Positions 8,068-16,315 are shown, counted from the stretch's first letter. The stretch: DNA of 25,908 bases from Sulfurimonadaceae bacterium (GCA_026193155.1 JAPHSI010000168.1:1-25908), one strand, 5' to 3'. The notes: generated by a model from the sequence alone, not told the origin. Translations and numbers: made by a program.

Positions 8068-8073
8068 TATAAT
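8068..8073 (+). promoter_or_regulatory. -10-like box of nitroreductase
   Basis: TATAAT within TTTTGCTATAATATC lies 26 nt before ATG 8100, and AGGAA (8090-8094) supplies a ribosome site. A second TATAAT at 8033-8038 is an alternative. Confidence 0.5.
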
Positions 8074-8099
8074 ATCACAACAAAAACTTAGGAATTTTT

Positions 8100-8777
8100 A
8101 TGTCAAATGTTTATGAAGTTATAAATTCAAGATCATCAAAACGCTCTTTTCTTCCACAACCTGTTGAAAAAAAGATACAAGAAAAAATTTTAAAAGCAGC
8201 TGCACAAACACCAAGCGGTGCAAATATGCAACCTTGGGTAACTTATGCTATAAGTGATGCGGATGTATTAAGAAAAGTTGGAGATGCCGTTATAAAAGCT
8301 ATGGATGCAGGGATTGAAAATGATCAGTTCATACAATACTACCCTGTTAACTGGAAGAACCCTTATAAAAAAAGACGCATAACAACAGGAGCAGGTCTTT
8401 ATCAACTTATGGGAGTTGAAAGAAAAGATATGCAAACACGTATAGAAATGTGGAAAGACAACTTTAGATGGTTTGGAGCACAAACAGTATTTTTTGTTTT
8501 TACCGACAAAGCAAATATAGATGATTCTCAAGGCGTACTTATAGACTGTGGTGCGTATATGCAATCTATTATGTTATTAGCTAAAGAGGAAGGTTTAGAT
8601 ACTTGTCCTCAAGGTTCAACTACCGAATTTGGTCGTATCATTGCACGTGAGCTTGAAGTACCTGATAATTTGGCACTTTTATACAGTATTGTTATCGGTT
8701 ATGAAAATAAAGAAGCAAAAATAAACACTTATCAGCCAGAGCGTGTCGATCTTTCAGAAAACGTAGTTTTTATTTAA
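8100..8777 (+). CDS. Nitroreductase family FMN oxidoreductase
   Basis: 225-aa cytosolic flavoprotein of the NAD(P)H nitroreductase fold. FMN-contact motifs are the N-terminal 'S-R-S-S-K-R-S-F' (about 10-17), 'P-S-G-A-N-M-Q-P-W' (about 38-46) and the C-terminal 'Q-G-S-T-T-E-F' to 'I-V-I-G-Y' region. Such enzymes reduce nitro compounds, quinones or enones with NAD(P)H, and some dehalogenate or act in cofactor synthesis; the substrate here is not known. AGGAA precedes ATG 8100 by 5 nt. Its last 24 bases (8754-8777) overlap the 3' end of the convergent PLP-enzyme gene. The family call is secure. Confidence 0.92.
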   Translation: MSNVYEVINSRSSKRSFLPQPVEKKIQEKILKAAAQTPSGANMQPWVTYAISDADVLRKVGDAVIKAMDAGIENDQFIQYYPVNWKNPYKKRRITTGAGLYQLMGVERKDMQTRIEMWKDNFRWFGAQTVFFVFTDKANIDDSQGVLIDCGAYMQSIMLLAKEEGLDTCPQGSTTEFGRIIARELEVPDNLALLYSIVIGYENKEAKINTYQPERVDLSENVVFI

Positions 8778-9614
8778 GTACCTACTCAACATACTTTTAT
8801 TTCCCGTTACCCCGCCGCTATGTATATACAGAACATCTTCATCTGTTTGTTCTATCAAAGCTTCCCACATAGACGGCGAATACAATAAATCAAACTCTAT
8901 CCCCGCATCTAACACTTTTTTATATATATCTAAAAAGTTTGGATACAGTTTTGCAAAGTGGTATTTCTTTTTTGGTTTTAATATAACTAAATTTTCAGGT
9001 AGCTTATCTACAAGTGAGAGCATCTGCATTTTTAAATACTCCACATCACCTACACACGGTGTAGTATATATTATATATTCAGGAAGAGATTTTGCCAAAA
9101 AAAGTGCAGTAGTACCTGTTCCGCTTGGAGTAGCTAAAGATTTTACTTCAATATTTTGTTCTCTTATTTCATCTGCTAAGGCTTTTAGTCCTTCCTCTGC
9201 TTCATTAACTGCTCCACCTTGGTCTACTATATATGTTTTTTCATCAAGGTTAAATCTTATGTCTGCTATCTCTTGTTTATATCGATTATTATCTATCTCA
9301 ATATGATTCATACCAAGTTTTATAGCTTCAAAATAGTTTCCGACTTGCTGTTGTTTTTGAGAAGTGGATAAAGGTTTTGTATAATATATAAATTCCCAAT
9401 TTTTTATATAACACATCTTTGCAATTGCAAGCATCGCATTTGACTGTGTACCACCGTAAGAGATAATTTTATTTAGGTTTTCTTTTGGGGTTTGTAAAAG
9501 TTTATGAAGTTTGCGAAATTTATTTCCGCTTAGATGCGGATCGACTAAGTCATCACGTTTTATGTAAAAAACACGTCCATCGATAAGAATTTTATCAATG
9601 GGCGTTGCTTTCAT
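8754..9614 (-). CDS. ACC deaminase / D-cysteine desulfhydrase-like PLP enzyme
   Basis: 286-aa PLP-dependent enzyme of the tryptophan-synthase-beta fold. The N-terminus has 'K-R-D-D-L' and 'S-G-N-K-F-R-K', placing the Schiff-base lysine at about K32. The glycine-rich phosphate loop is 'T-P-S-G-T-G-T-T-A-L-F' (about 188-198). This is the group containing 1-aminocyclopropane-1-carboxylate deaminase and D-cysteine desulfhydrase. In a non-plant-associated sulfur bacterium, D-cysteine desulfhydrase or a related amino-acid lyase seems likelier, but that is inference. It begins 7 nt after the PEB4-like PPIase stop on the same strand with no clear Shine-Dalgarno, so it is probably translated by coupling. 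It overlaps the nitroreductase tail by 24 nt. Confidence 0.85.
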   Translation of the reverse strand: MKATPIDKILIDGRVFYIKRDDLVDPHLSGNKFRKLHKLLQTPKENLNKIISYGGTQSNAMLAIAKMCYIKNWEFIYYTKPLSTSQKQQQVGNYFEAIKLGMNHIEIDNNRYKQEIADIRFNLDEKTYIVDQGGAVNEAEEGLKALADEIREQNIEVKSLATPSGTGTTALFLAKSLPEYIIYTTPCVGDVEYLKMQMLSLVDKLPENLVILKPKKKYHFAKLYPNFLDIYKKVLDAGIEFDLLYSPSMWEALIEQTDEDVLYIHSGGVTGNKSMLSRYLNKNYVF

Positions 9615-9621
9615 AGGATTA

Positions 9622-10449
9622 TTATTTTATAGTAGCTTTATTTTTTAATGCCATCATTTTATTTTGCATTACAGATTTGAATTTTTCCATTTTCAGGCGT
9701 TGTTCAATAAAAGGTTTAACCTCTGTAAATGCACGAGTTTTAGATGCTTTTTTATCTTGAAGATAGATAACATGATGTCCAAACTGAGTTTTAACTGGAC
9801 TTGAGATTGTTCCAACTTTCATAGAAAATACTTCTTTATTGAACTCTGGAACCATTTGACCTTGTGCAAAATAACCTAAATCTCCACCTTTAGGTCCACT
9901 AGGTCCTGTTGATTTAGATTTTGCTAAATCAATAAATTTATTTTCTAAAGTTTTTCCCCTAAGACCTTTAAGCTGTTTTACTATATCTTTAGCTTCGCCT
10001 TCAGTTTTTACTAAAATATGACGAGCATGAACAGATTCTTTTTCATTAAACTCTTCTTTATTGTCGTCATAATATTTTTTAACTTCTTTGCTAGATACGT
10101 TAACTTTATCAAGCTCTCTTTTTTGCCATACTTGAATTGCAAGTTCTTTTTTTACTCTTTCTATCACTGTAGCGTATTCATCTTTGAAAGCTTGTGATTC
10201 CATTACGCCTGTTTTTTTAGCGTCTTCAAAAATTAGTTCTTTTGCAACTAACTGCTCAAGTACTTGTGAACGAAGTTGTTGTTGTTTATCTGCCGGAACT
10301 TGATTAAATCTACCTTGAGTAGCCTGCATTAATTCAGAATCTACTTCTTGTTGTGTAATCGCTTTACCGTTTACCGTTACCAGTGTATTTGCCAGAGCTA
10401 GAGTTGACAATATTGTAAGTGAAGATGCAACTTTAGTTACTAATTTCAT
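9622..10449 (-). CDS. Periplasmic PPIase, PpiC/SurA type (PEB4/HP0175-like)
   Basis: 275-aa secreted chaperone/prolyl isomerase. It has a signal peptide (about 1-20, ending A-L-A), a SurA-like N-terminal helical region (about 22-135), a PpiC parvulin domain (about 138-234) with 'H-A-R-H-I-L-V-K', 'G-G-D-L-G-Y-F' and 'G-H-H-V-I-Y-L', and a C-terminal helix. Length and layout match Campylobacter PEB4 (Cj0596) and Helicobacter HP0175, which help outer-membrane protein folding. In C. jejuni the gene sits beside nth and fba; here nth is divergent, 77 nt away, and fba lies 2.2 kb further on, so the neighbourhood is partly kept. TAGGAAT is 5 nt before ATG 10449. Confidence 0.93.
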   Translation of the reverse strand: MKLVTKVASSLTILSTLALANTLVTVNGKAITQQEVDSELMQATQGRFNQVPADKQQQLRSQVLEQLVAKELIFEDAKKTGVMESQAFKDEYATVIERVKKELAIQVWQKRELDKVNVSSKEVKKYYDDNKEEFNEKESVHARHILVKTEGEAKDIVKQLKGLRGKTLENKFIDLAKSKSTGPSGPKGGDLGYFAQGQMVPEFNKEVFSMKVGTISSPVKTQFGHHVIYLQDKKASKTRAFTEVKPFIEQRLKMEKFKSVMQNKMMALKNKATIK

Positions 10450-10514
10450 ATAAATTCCTATTATTTAAAGTAGAAAAATTTTAGTAGTAATTAGATAACA
10501 ATAAATAAACAAGC

Positions 10515-10520
10515 TATAAT
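10515..10520 (+). promoter_or_regulatory. -10-like box 6 nt from nth start
   Basis: TATAAT is followed by TCCGCC and then ATG (10527). No Shine-Dalgarno is present. The spacing predicts transcription starting at the ATG itself, i.e. a leaderless nth mRNA. Confidence 0.5.
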
Positions 10521-10526
10521 TCCGCC

Positions 10527-11177
10527 ATGAAAAAGGTAAAAAAAGCAACTAAAAAAGAGATTAGCGAGATTCATAAACGCTTTGTTGAGAGATACAGCGA
10601 TGCAGTTACAGAACTTGATTATAGAAATGCTTATGAGTTAGTAATAGCTGTAGCACTCTCAGCACAATGTACTGATAAACGTGTAAATGTCATAACACCT
10701 GCTTTGTTTAAAGCATATCCAGATGCAAAAACACTCGCTGATGCAGATATAGAAGATATAAAAGAGCTTATAAAATCATGCTCGTTTTTTAACAACAAAG
10801 CTAAAAACCTTTTAGCTATGGCGAAAACTGTAGTTGAAGAGTTTGAGGGTGAAATACCCATGAACGAAAAAGACTTGCAAAAACTAGCCGGTGTGGGGCA
10901 AAAAACAGCAAATGTAGTGATGATAGAGTATACAGGTGCAAATCTAATGGCAGTTGACACTCATGTTTTCAGAGTTTCACATAGACTTGGTCTAAGTGAT
11001 GATAAGACAGCAATTGCTACGGAAGCAACACTTGTAAAAAAGTTTAAAAATGACCTACATGCACTGCATCAAGGGATGGTTTTATTTGGTCGTTATATAT
11101 GTAAAGCTAAAAATCCAAAATGTGATGAGTGTTTTTTAACAGATATGTGTAAAACTACTGAAAGCTTTAAGGTATGA
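10527..11177 (+). CDS. nth: Endonuclease III (DNA glycosylase/AP lyase)
   Basis: 216-aa base-excision repair enzyme removing oxidised pyrimidines and cleaving the resulting abasic site. The helix-hairpin-helix 'L-A-G-V-G-Q-K-T-A-N' (120-129) carries catalytic K126; catalytic D144 is in 'A-V-D-T-H-V'. The C-terminal [4Fe-4S] ligands C192-x6-C199-x2-C202-x5-C208 are complete. The length is normal. It is divergent from the PEB4-like gene, and its TGA overlaps an ATG of the following small gene. No ribosome site is seen; a TATAAT just before the ATG suggests a leaderless transcript. Confidence 0.97.
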   Translation: MKKVKKATKKEISEIHKRFVERYSDAVTELDYRNAYELVIAVALSAQCTDKRVNVITPALFKAYPDAKTLADADIEDIKELIKSCSFFNNKAKNLLAMAKTVVEEFEGEIPMNEKDLQKLAGVGQKTANVVMIEYTGANLMAVDTHVFRVSHRLGLSDDKTAIATEATLVKKFKNDLHALHQGMVLFGRYICKAKNPKCDECFLTDMCKTTESFKV

Positions 11178-11197
11178 TATTTGCTTGTAAATGTTTT

Positions 11198-11428
11198 ATG
11201 AAAACAACATTACTTCTACTTACATCTATTATATTTTCTATATTTTTAACGGGATGCTTTAATAAACACGGAATCTCTGCAAAATACTACTCAGATTGCA
11301 ATGAGTATTATGACTTACAAGGTTACTATCATAAAGATTGCGGGAAAGATGACATAATTACTTATGATGAGATAAAAAAAGCTTTTAAAGAAGAGAAAAA
11401 AAGCCCTAAAAACAAAAATGTATGGTAG
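11198..11428 (+). CDS. Small lipoprotein of unknown function
   Basis: 76-aa protein beginning MKTTLLLLTS with a hydrophobic core and lipobox F-L-T-G-C, putting the acylated Cys at residue 20. The mature part is about 57 residues, Tyr- and Lys-rich, with two Cys. It also contains 'D-D-I-I-T-Y-D-E-I-K-K-A-F', which loosely resembles an EF-hand loop but lacks its full ligand set. An earlier in-frame ATG at 11174 overlaps the nth stop as ATGA and would allow coupling, but it would add MIFACKCF before an otherwise ideal signal peptide. I prefer 11198. No family recognised. Confidence 0.7.
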   Translation: MKTTLLLLTSIIFSIFLTGCFNKHGISAKYYSDCNEYYDLQGYYHKDCGKDDIITYDEIKKAFKEEKKSPKNKNVW

Positions 11429-11497
11429 CACCAACATGTAAACTGATGGATGATTTTTTCAAAAATCTTCACAGAAGTTTATGCTAATATGGTGGTG
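11429..11497. repeat. Imperfect long hairpin between convergent genes
   Basis: CACCAACAT (11429-11437) and ATGGTGGTG (11489-11497) pair with one mismatch. Inside is a second hairpin GATTTTT-TC-AAAAATC (11452-11467). It fills most of the 85-nt gap between the lipoprotein stop and the cmoA stop and could end transcription from both sides. The lack of a clean U-tract beside the outer stem makes this uncertain. Confidence 0.45.
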
Positions 11498-11513
11498 TTC
11501 AAAAATAAAAAGA

Positions 11514-12218
11514 TTATTTTATAGCTATAAAAGTAGCAAAATTAGCCCAGCGAAAAACAACTTCGCAGTGGCTAAATCCAGCATTTTTAGCCATCTTGAT
11601 ATTTTCATCTTCAGAGTATGGAACTAACACATTCTCCAATGCTTCACGTTTTTGAGAAATCTCAAATTCACTATAACCTTGTTTCTTTTTAAAATCATAA
11701 TAGTGTTCTATTAAATCTTTATTTAGTTTAGGATGATGCGATATTACTTTTTCACTAAAGATAAATACACCATCTTTTTTTAATGCATCCGCTATTTTTT
11801 TTACAAGTTCTTCACGCACCAAAGGTCTAATAAACTGAAGTGTGTAGCTACTTACAAACACATCTGCTTGCTCATAATCATATTCTAAAATATCTGCATT
11901 TAAAAGCTCTATATCTACATTAAAAGCGTGTGCTTTCTTTCTGGCTTGTTCAAGCATTGCATCTGAGTTGTCAAGTCCAACTAGCCTAGCACTAGATAAT
12001 TGTTTTGCTATAGAGATAAGCAAGGATGCCGTTGAACAGCCAAGGTCATACATAATCCCGCCATTGTCCAAGGCTTTAAGTGCAAAAAACTTTGTCATCT
12101 CCTGAGACTGTTCATAAAAAGGTACGCTGCGGTTTAACATATCATCAAATACTGCTGCAACTTCCTCATCAAACTCAAATTGTTTTTTTATAGGTTTTGA
12201 AAATACTTTATCATTCAT
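11514..12218 (-). CDS. cmoA: Carboxy-S-adenosyl-L-methionine synthase CmoA
   Basis: 234-aa SAM-dependent enzyme that converts SAM and prephenate to carboxy-SAM, used by CmoB for the cmo5U wobble modification of tRNA. The N-terminus 'F-D-E-E-V-A-A-V-F-D-D-M-L-N-R-S-V-P' and the SAM motif 'Y-D-L-G-C-S' (about 57-62) are typical of CmoA rather than generic methyltransferases, and the length is near the usual 240-250. cmoB is not in the window. The ATG has no Shine-Dalgarno; a TAAAAT (12225-12230) lies 6 nt upstream, again hinting at a leaderless message. Confidence 0.9.
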   Translation of the reverse strand: MNDKVFSKPIKKQFEFDEEVAAVFDDMLNRSVPFYEQSQEMTKFFALKALDNGGIMYDLGCSTASLLISIAKQLSSARLVGLDNSDAMLEQARKKAHAFNVDIELLNADILEYDYEQADVFVSSYTLQFIRPLVREELVKKIADALKKDGVFIFSEKVISHHPKLNKDLIEHYYDFKKKQGYSEFEISQKREALENVLVPYSEDENIKMAKNAGFSHCEVVFRWANFATFIAIK

Positions 12219-12224
12219 AATGAA

Positions 12225-12230
12225 ATTTTA
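12225..12230 (-). promoter_or_regulatory. -10-like box 6 nt from cmoA start
   Basis: On the minus strand TAAAAT is followed by TTCATT and ATG (12218), with no purine-rich ribosome site. It has the same geometry as the nth and cytochrome starts, but the hexamer is less perfect. Confidence 0.35.
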
Positions 12231-12242
12231 GCAAAATTACCA

Positions 12243-12248
12243 TATAAT
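12243..12248 (+). promoter_or_regulatory. -10-like box of the 115-aa membrane protein gene
   Basis: TATAAT lies 27 nt before ATG 12276 in the 57-nt divergent gap with cmoA. A good GGAG (12266-12269) lies 6 nt before the ATG, so this transcript has a leader. Confidence 0.5.
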
Positions 12249-12275
12249 CACTACTATATTCACTCGGAGAGATTT

Positions 12276-12623
12276 ATGGAATTTGATATATCCACGTTAA
12301 TGATGATTTTTTTTATAATATTTATGATAATCAGTATGTGGAAAATATATGCTTTTTTACCAAATAAACAACTTGAAGATGACGATACTACTCCCGAAGC
12401 TACAAAAGATTTAATGCATCTAATGTTAAAAGTGATAAAAGAAAACAATGGTGAACTTACAAATGCCGAACTGTTTGAGAAGATGCAGGAAAGTGAGGAG
12501 TTTGAAAACCAAAGGTTTTGGAGATTCAATCTAAACAGACTAAACCAACTATTACAAAAATTTTATTTGGAAAATCCAGATGCATCTAGCATCATGGATA
12601 TATATAAAGTTACTAAAACTTAG
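12276..12623 (+). CDS. Membrane-anchored small protein of unknown function
   Basis: 115-aa protein with one N-terminal membrane helix (about 8-26) and a charged cytosolic part. The C-terminal half (about 45-115), including 'L-T-N-A-E-L-F-E-K-M' and 'F-N-L-N-R-L-N-Q-L-L', has the helix pattern and basic residues of a small winged-helix-like or helical bundle domain, but I cannot assign a family. CGGAGAG precedes the ATG by 5 nt. Its stop codon overlaps the fba stop from the other strand (4 nt shared). Codon use is like its neighbours. Confidence 0.8.
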   Translation: MEFDISTLMMIFFIIFMIISMWKIYAFLPNKQLEDDDTTPEATKDLMHLMLKVIKENNGELTNAELFEKMQESEEFENQRFWRFNLNRLNQLLQKFYLENPDASSIMDIYKVTKT

Positions 12624-13702
12624 TTTCTACCTATTGCATTTAAGTCTTTAAATGCTTCTTCAACTCTAGCTACAAGAGTCTCTTGCCCAGCTCTTAGCCA
12701 TTTTCTTGGGTCATAATATTTTTTATTTGGTTTATCATCACCTTCTGGATTACCGATTTGTCCCTGAAGATAATCATTGTATTTTTCAGAATAGTTTTTT
12801 ACACCTTCCCAAGTTGCCCATTGAGTATCTGTATCAATATTCATTTTTATAACACCGTATGAGATAGCTTCCTCAATTTCAGACTTTTCACTACCGCTTC
12901 CACCGTGAAATACAAAAAATACAGGTTTAGAATCTTCAGTGTTATATTTATCAGCTATATGTTTTTGAGAGTTATCTAAAATCTTAGGTGTTAGAGTTAC
13001 ATTTCCTGGTTTATATACACCGTGAACATTACCAAATGAAGCTGCAATAGTAAAGTTTGGAGATACTTTACTTAACTCTTCATAAGCATATGCTACTTCT
13101 TCAGGTTGCGTATATAAAAGAGCGTTATCTATATTTGTATTATCTACACCGTCTTCTTCACCACCTGTTACACCAAGTTCTATCTCTATATGCATACCTA
13201 TTTTAGACATTCTCTCAAGATACTCTTTAGATATAGCTATATTTTCTTCTAAAGGCTCTTCTGAGAGATCTAACATATGAGATGAAAAAAGTGGCTTACC
13301 ATTAGCAGCAAAATACTGTTCACCCGCTTGAATAAGTGCATCTATCCAAGGTAACAGCTTTTTTGCAGCATGATCAGTATGTAATATTACAGGGATACCA
13401 TAAGCTTCAGCCATCATATGTGTATGTATAGCTCCACTTACAGCTCCGTTAATTGCAGCTACTTCATTCTCATTACTTAAGCCTTTGCCTGCATAATATG
13501 AAGCCCCACCATTACTAAACTGAATAATGACAGGAGAATTAACTTTAGCCGCAGCTTCCAATACACCGTTTATAGAATCAGTCGAAACAACATTTACTGC
13601 TGGTATAGCAAAACCATTATCTTTTGCATGTTTATATACTTTAAGTACATCATCACCAAAAAGTACACCAGGTTTTACTATATCCAAAATTCCTTTACTC
13701 AT
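12620..13702 (-). CDS. fbaA: Fructose-bisphosphate aldolase, class II
   Basis: 360-aa zinc aldolase interconverting fructose-1,6-bisphosphate with glyceraldehyde-3-phosphate and dihydroxyacetone phosphate, probably mainly gluconeogenic here. It is colinear with E. coli FbaA (359 aa): D110 and Zn ligand H111 in 'H-T-D-H-A-A-K-K', E175, H227 in 'N-V-H-G-V-Y-K-P-G', and H266 in 'F-H-G-G-S-G-S'. AAGGTG is 5 nt before ATG 13702. A -10-like box lies 28 nt upstream. In C. jejuni fba is next to the PEB4 gene; here two convergent gene pairs have come between them. Confidence 0.97.
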   Translation of the reverse strand: MSKGILDIVKPGVLFGDDVLKVYKHAKDNGFAIPAVNVVSTDSINGVLEAAAKVNSPVIIQFSNGGASYYAGKGLSNENEVAAINGAVSGAIHTHMMAEAYGIPVILHTDHAAKKLLPWIDALIQAGEQYFAANGKPLFSSHMLDLSEEPLEENIAISKEYLERMSKIGMHIEIELGVTGGEEDGVDNTNIDNALLYTQPEEVAYAYEELSKVSPNFTIAASFGNVHGVYKPGNVTLTPKILDNSQKHIADKYNTEDSKPVFFVFHGGSGSEKSEIEEAISYGVIKMNIDTDTQWATWEGVKNYSEKYNDYLQGQIGNPEGDDKPNKKYYDPRKWLRAGQETLVARVEEAFKDLNAIGRN

Positions 13703-13729
13703 AAAAACACCTTAAAAAATAATTGTGTA

Positions 13730-13735
13730 ATTATA
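13730..13735 (-). promoter_or_regulatory. -10-like box of fbaA
   Basis: On the minus strand TATAAT lies 27 nt before ATG 13702. No clear -35 element. Confidence 0.5.
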
Positions 13736-13782
13736 ATATAGAGTTCTTTTAAAACAACTTTCTTAAAATAATATTTTTATGC

Positions 13783-13788
13783 TAGAAT
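13783..13788 (+). promoter_or_regulatory. -10-like box before the HTH/coiled-coil gene
   Basis: TAGAAT within TTATGCTAGAATAC lies 27 nt before ATG 13816. The extended TATGnTAnAAT form is usual for Campylobacterota sigma-70 promoters. Confidence 0.4.
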
Positions 13789-13815
13789 ACAAAAAAATAT
13801 ATATAAAGTAATACA

Positions 13816-14454
13816 ATGGATATAACTATAGAAGAATATGCTAAACGGTTTAAGATGTCAAAAGAGATGGTTGCATCAAAAATACGTCAAAAAAAACTTA
13901 ATTATACTTCAGAGAACGGTATTGTGCTGATTAGTATTCCAGATGAGGCAGTAGTTACCAAAACAGATGAAGAGATTACTCAGCCGGTTCAAAAAAATAT
14001 TATGCAAAAAGCGACTGTAGCTACAGTTCTTGGTTTATATAAAAGAGAAAATATATATTTAAAACAAAAGATTGAGCAACTTGAAGCCAAAATAGACAAG
14101 TTAATAAATGATAAAGAGCAGATGCTAAGAGATGAGCGTGATAGAATCGAGAGCATCTATACAAACAAAGATGAACAGTTAAAAAACATCTTGGAACTTA
14201 TTAATGAAAAAATGCTTCATGAAAAACAACAAAACCAAAATCTGTATGAGATAGAACATTCACAAAATAATACTGCTAAAATTGTTGAATTAAAGAGCTA
14301 TTTAAAAACTCTTGATTTGGAATCTTCGCAAAGAAAAAATATAAAAAGAAGATTTGAAGATGTTTTAAGAGAAGATATAAGAGTAATTGAACAAAATGGA
14401 AAAATTTATTTAGATTTTTCAAAATATGACTACAGTGACCTTTTAGCATTATAA
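13816..14454 (+). CDS. HTH-like plus coiled-coil protein (DUF3972-like)
   Basis: 212-aa cytosolic protein. Residues 1-50 ('I-T-I-E-E-Y-A-K-R-F-K-M-S-K-E-M-V-A-S-K-I') look like a MerR/excisionase-type helix-turn-helix with a following beta wing. Residues about 75-160 are a long coiled coil rich in Lys, Glu and Gln. The C-terminal part (165-212) is basic and then ends in an acidic, hydrophobic tail. This resembles epsilonproteobacterial DUF3972 proteins, from memory. It is 27 nt upstream of the FapA-like gene on the same strand, probably one operon, so it may regulate or assemble with that protein; function is unknown. No strong ribosome site precedes ATG 13816. Confidence 0.75.
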   Translation: MDITIEEYAKRFKMSKEMVASKIRQKKLNYTSENGIVLISIPDEAVVTKTDEEITQPVQKNIMQKATVATVLGLYKRENIYLKQKIEQLEAKIDKLINDKEQMLRDERDRIESIYTNKDEQLKNILELINEKMLHEKQQNQNLYEIEHSQNNTAKIVELKSYLKTLDLESSQRKNIKRRFEDVLREDIRVIEQNGKIYLDFSKYDYSDLLAL

Positions 14455-14481
14455 TATAATCAAAAAAGGGAGGGGAACACT

Positions 14482-16140
14482 ATGGATTCAGTAAAAGTAA
14501 AAACAAAAAATATTTCACTCTCTTTAAAGAAATATGCTAAAAGTAATGAAGCTAGCACTGATATAGTTGATTTCACTATTTTAAAAACCCAAACACTTAT
14601 AAAAACATCTAAAGAAAGAGAATTCGTAGAGTTTAACGAATCAATTAAAGAAAGATATGATACTCAAGAGAAAATGATTGATTTTCATGTTGAGTTCAAA
14701 CAGATACATACTGTCAAACTTTATGAAAAGCAAAAAAAGCAATATTCTTTAAAATATGAAATAGAATATGATGACTTAATGGTTAATCCAAAAATAATTA
14801 TAAAAACCGATTCTGATATTCCATATAAGAAAACTACACTAAAAGAGACTTACCTCTGGCTTTTAAAAGAGATTAATAAAATAAAAGCCAAAAATAATAT
14901 ACTAATTCATATTTTTGATGAGAGTTATCTAACAAAGTTAAAGCTATTTACAAAGCACCTTCATGCCGGGAAATTCAAAAAAACCATCAAGCTACCTTTA
15001 ATTGAAACTATTACTCCAAATATTACAAGAAGAGGTCAATTACTGCTTCATTATGAAAATAAAAAAAATCATCACCAAATTACGGAAGTAGATATCGGAG
15101 ACTTACTTATAGAGTTTTCAAAACCTAAGTTTGGTAAAAACGGACTAGATGCATTTGGAAATATTATTACCAGTGAAACACAAAAAAACTCTAAAGATTT
15201 TGAGTACGATGTAGATGAAGAGACTATTGAAATAAAAGAAGATGAAAATAAAAAACAATATATTGCCAAAACTAAAGGTTATGTAAATTTCTCAAGAAAC
15301 CTCATGTATATTGATCATACAATTAAAAAAAGAAAATTAAAACGAGTTGAAGAAACACTTTCAGAACACGAAGACAATGATATAAAAGTTATCGTATCTG
15401 AAAAAGATTCAACACAAGACAGTATCGGGGAAGGAGTAGAATTAACTAGTGAGACCATACATGTAGAAGGTTTTGTAGGTTCAAACTCTTTGCTAAACGC
15501 TACAAACTTAATAGTAGACGGGGCTACTCACCAAAGTTCTCGTCAAAGCGCGAAATACGCAAAAATAAATCGGCACAAGGGTACACTTAGAGCTCATAAA
15601 GCTGATATAAAACTGCTTGAAGGCGGTACTGTATATGCAACTACTGTAAATATAGATTCATGTTTAAATGGAACTATATATGCAAAAGATGTCAATATAA
15701 CAAACGTGAAAAGTAATCTAAAAGTATATGCTTCACACTCAATTAATATTACTCTAGTTAGTGGAGAAGACAATGTATTTAATATCGATTATAGAAAGAT
15801 ACCTATTCTTTCAAAAAAAATAGAATTTATTGAACATGATATAGAAGATTTAAAATATCATCTAGAAGAAGCAAAAAGGCATAATAAATCAAAAGTTGAG
15901 GAAATAGAACTAAAACTTAAAAATCTAAAACAAGAGAAAGACACCATATATAATTCTGTTAAAGAAGCATATGTATACGTTGAAAAAGCATTTCGCGGTC
16001 TAAACTCCATCATATTTACAACAAGTGATATAAAAGAACTAGTATATAAAACAGAATCAAAAAAATACAAAAAGTTCCATCTTGAAATAGATGAGGAACA
16101 AATAACTCTCAAACCTGTAAATATCTCCATAAACTTATAA
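14482..16140 (+). CDS. FapA/DUF342-family protein
   Basis: 552-aa cytosolic protein of the flagellar assembly protein A (FapA)/DUF342 family. The N-terminal about 210 residues are divergent. The family motif 'F-G-K-N-G-L-D-A-F-G-N' is at about 217-227. Residues about 300-430 show short repeated strands ('T-I-H-V-E-G-F-V', 'N-L-I-V-D-G', 'G-T-V-Y-A-T-T-V-N-I', 'G-T-I-Y-A-K-D-V-N-I') of a right-handed parallel beta-helix. A coiled coil follows at about 446-497. Family members affect flagellar function or placement in some bacteria; here the role is only inferred. A very strong ribosome site GGGAGGGG is 6 nt before ATG 14482. A run of nine T follows the stop. Confidence 0.88.
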   Translation: MDSVKVKTKNISLSLKKYAKSNEASTDIVDFTILKTQTLIKTSKEREFVEFNESIKERYDTQEKMIDFHVEFKQIHTVKLYEKQKKQYSLKYEIEYDDLMVNPKIIIKTDSDIPYKKTTLKETYLWLLKEINKIKAKNNILIHIFDESYLTKLKLFTKHLHAGKFKKTIKLPLIETITPNITRRGQLLLHYENKKNHHQITEVDIGDLLIEFSKPKFGKNGLDAFGNIITSETQKNSKDFEYDVDEETIEIKEDENKKQYIAKTKGYVNFSRNLMYIDHTIKKRKLKRVEETLSEHEDNDIKVIVSEKDSTQDSIGEGVELTSETIHVEGFVGSNSLLNATNLIVDGATHQSSRQSAKYAKINRHKGTLRAHKADIKLLEGGTVYATTVNIDSCLNGTIYAKDVNITNVKSNLKVYASHSINITLVSGEDNVFNIDYRKIPILSKKIEFIEHDIEDLKYHLEEAKRHNKSKVEEIELKLKNLKQEKDTIYNSVKEAYVYVEKAFRGLNSIIFTTSDIKELVYKTESKKYKKFHLEIDEEQITLKPVNISINL

Positions 16141-16180
16141 TTTTTTTTTACAAATAATTTTTCAATATTATTTTTATATA

Positions 16181-16206
16181 AATAACATACGGTTTTCCGT
16201 GTTATT
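16181..16206. repeat. Inverted repeat in the gap before the HTH gene
   Basis: AATAACA and TGTTATT pair over 7 bp, then CGG/CCG after a 2-nt bulge, around a TTTT loop. It lies 41 nt after the FapA-like stop and 110 nt before the HTH gene. Without a U-tract it is a poor terminator; it could be an operator. Confidence 0.45.
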
Positions 16207-16290
16207 TACACATATAATACTATTTATTATTCAATAATATATACATTTCATGCAATTTTATTGATTTATAATACTAATAAATGTTTATTT

Positions 16291-16311
16291 AAGTATATAT
16301 TCCGTATACTT
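16291..16311. promoter_or_regulatory. Palindrome overlapping the HTH gene's -10 box
   Basis: AAGTATA (16291-16297) and TATACTT (16305-16311) are perfect 7-bp complements 7 nt apart. The right arm contains TATACT (16305-16310), a -10-like hexamer 5 nt before ATG 16316. A dimeric repressor bound here would block transcription, so autoregulation by the HTH protein is a natural guess. Confidence 0.5.
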
Positions 16312-16315
16312 TTCC

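Noticed and set aside
7862..8099. CIRCE element (HrcA site) in the clpB upstream region
   Set aside because: No TTAGCACTC-N9-GAGTGCTAA-like repeat was found; the symmetric site present fits HAIR instead.
11174..11197. Upstream ATG (11174) of the small lipoprotein
   Set aside because: It gives a poor signal peptide n-region; ATG 11198 begins a standard lipoprotein signal. Not fully excluded because of the ATGA overlap with nth.
16141..16206. Intrinsic terminator of the FapA-like gene
   Set aside because: The nine-T run at 16141 has no preceding stem, and the hairpin at 16181 has no following T-run, so no complete terminator can be called.
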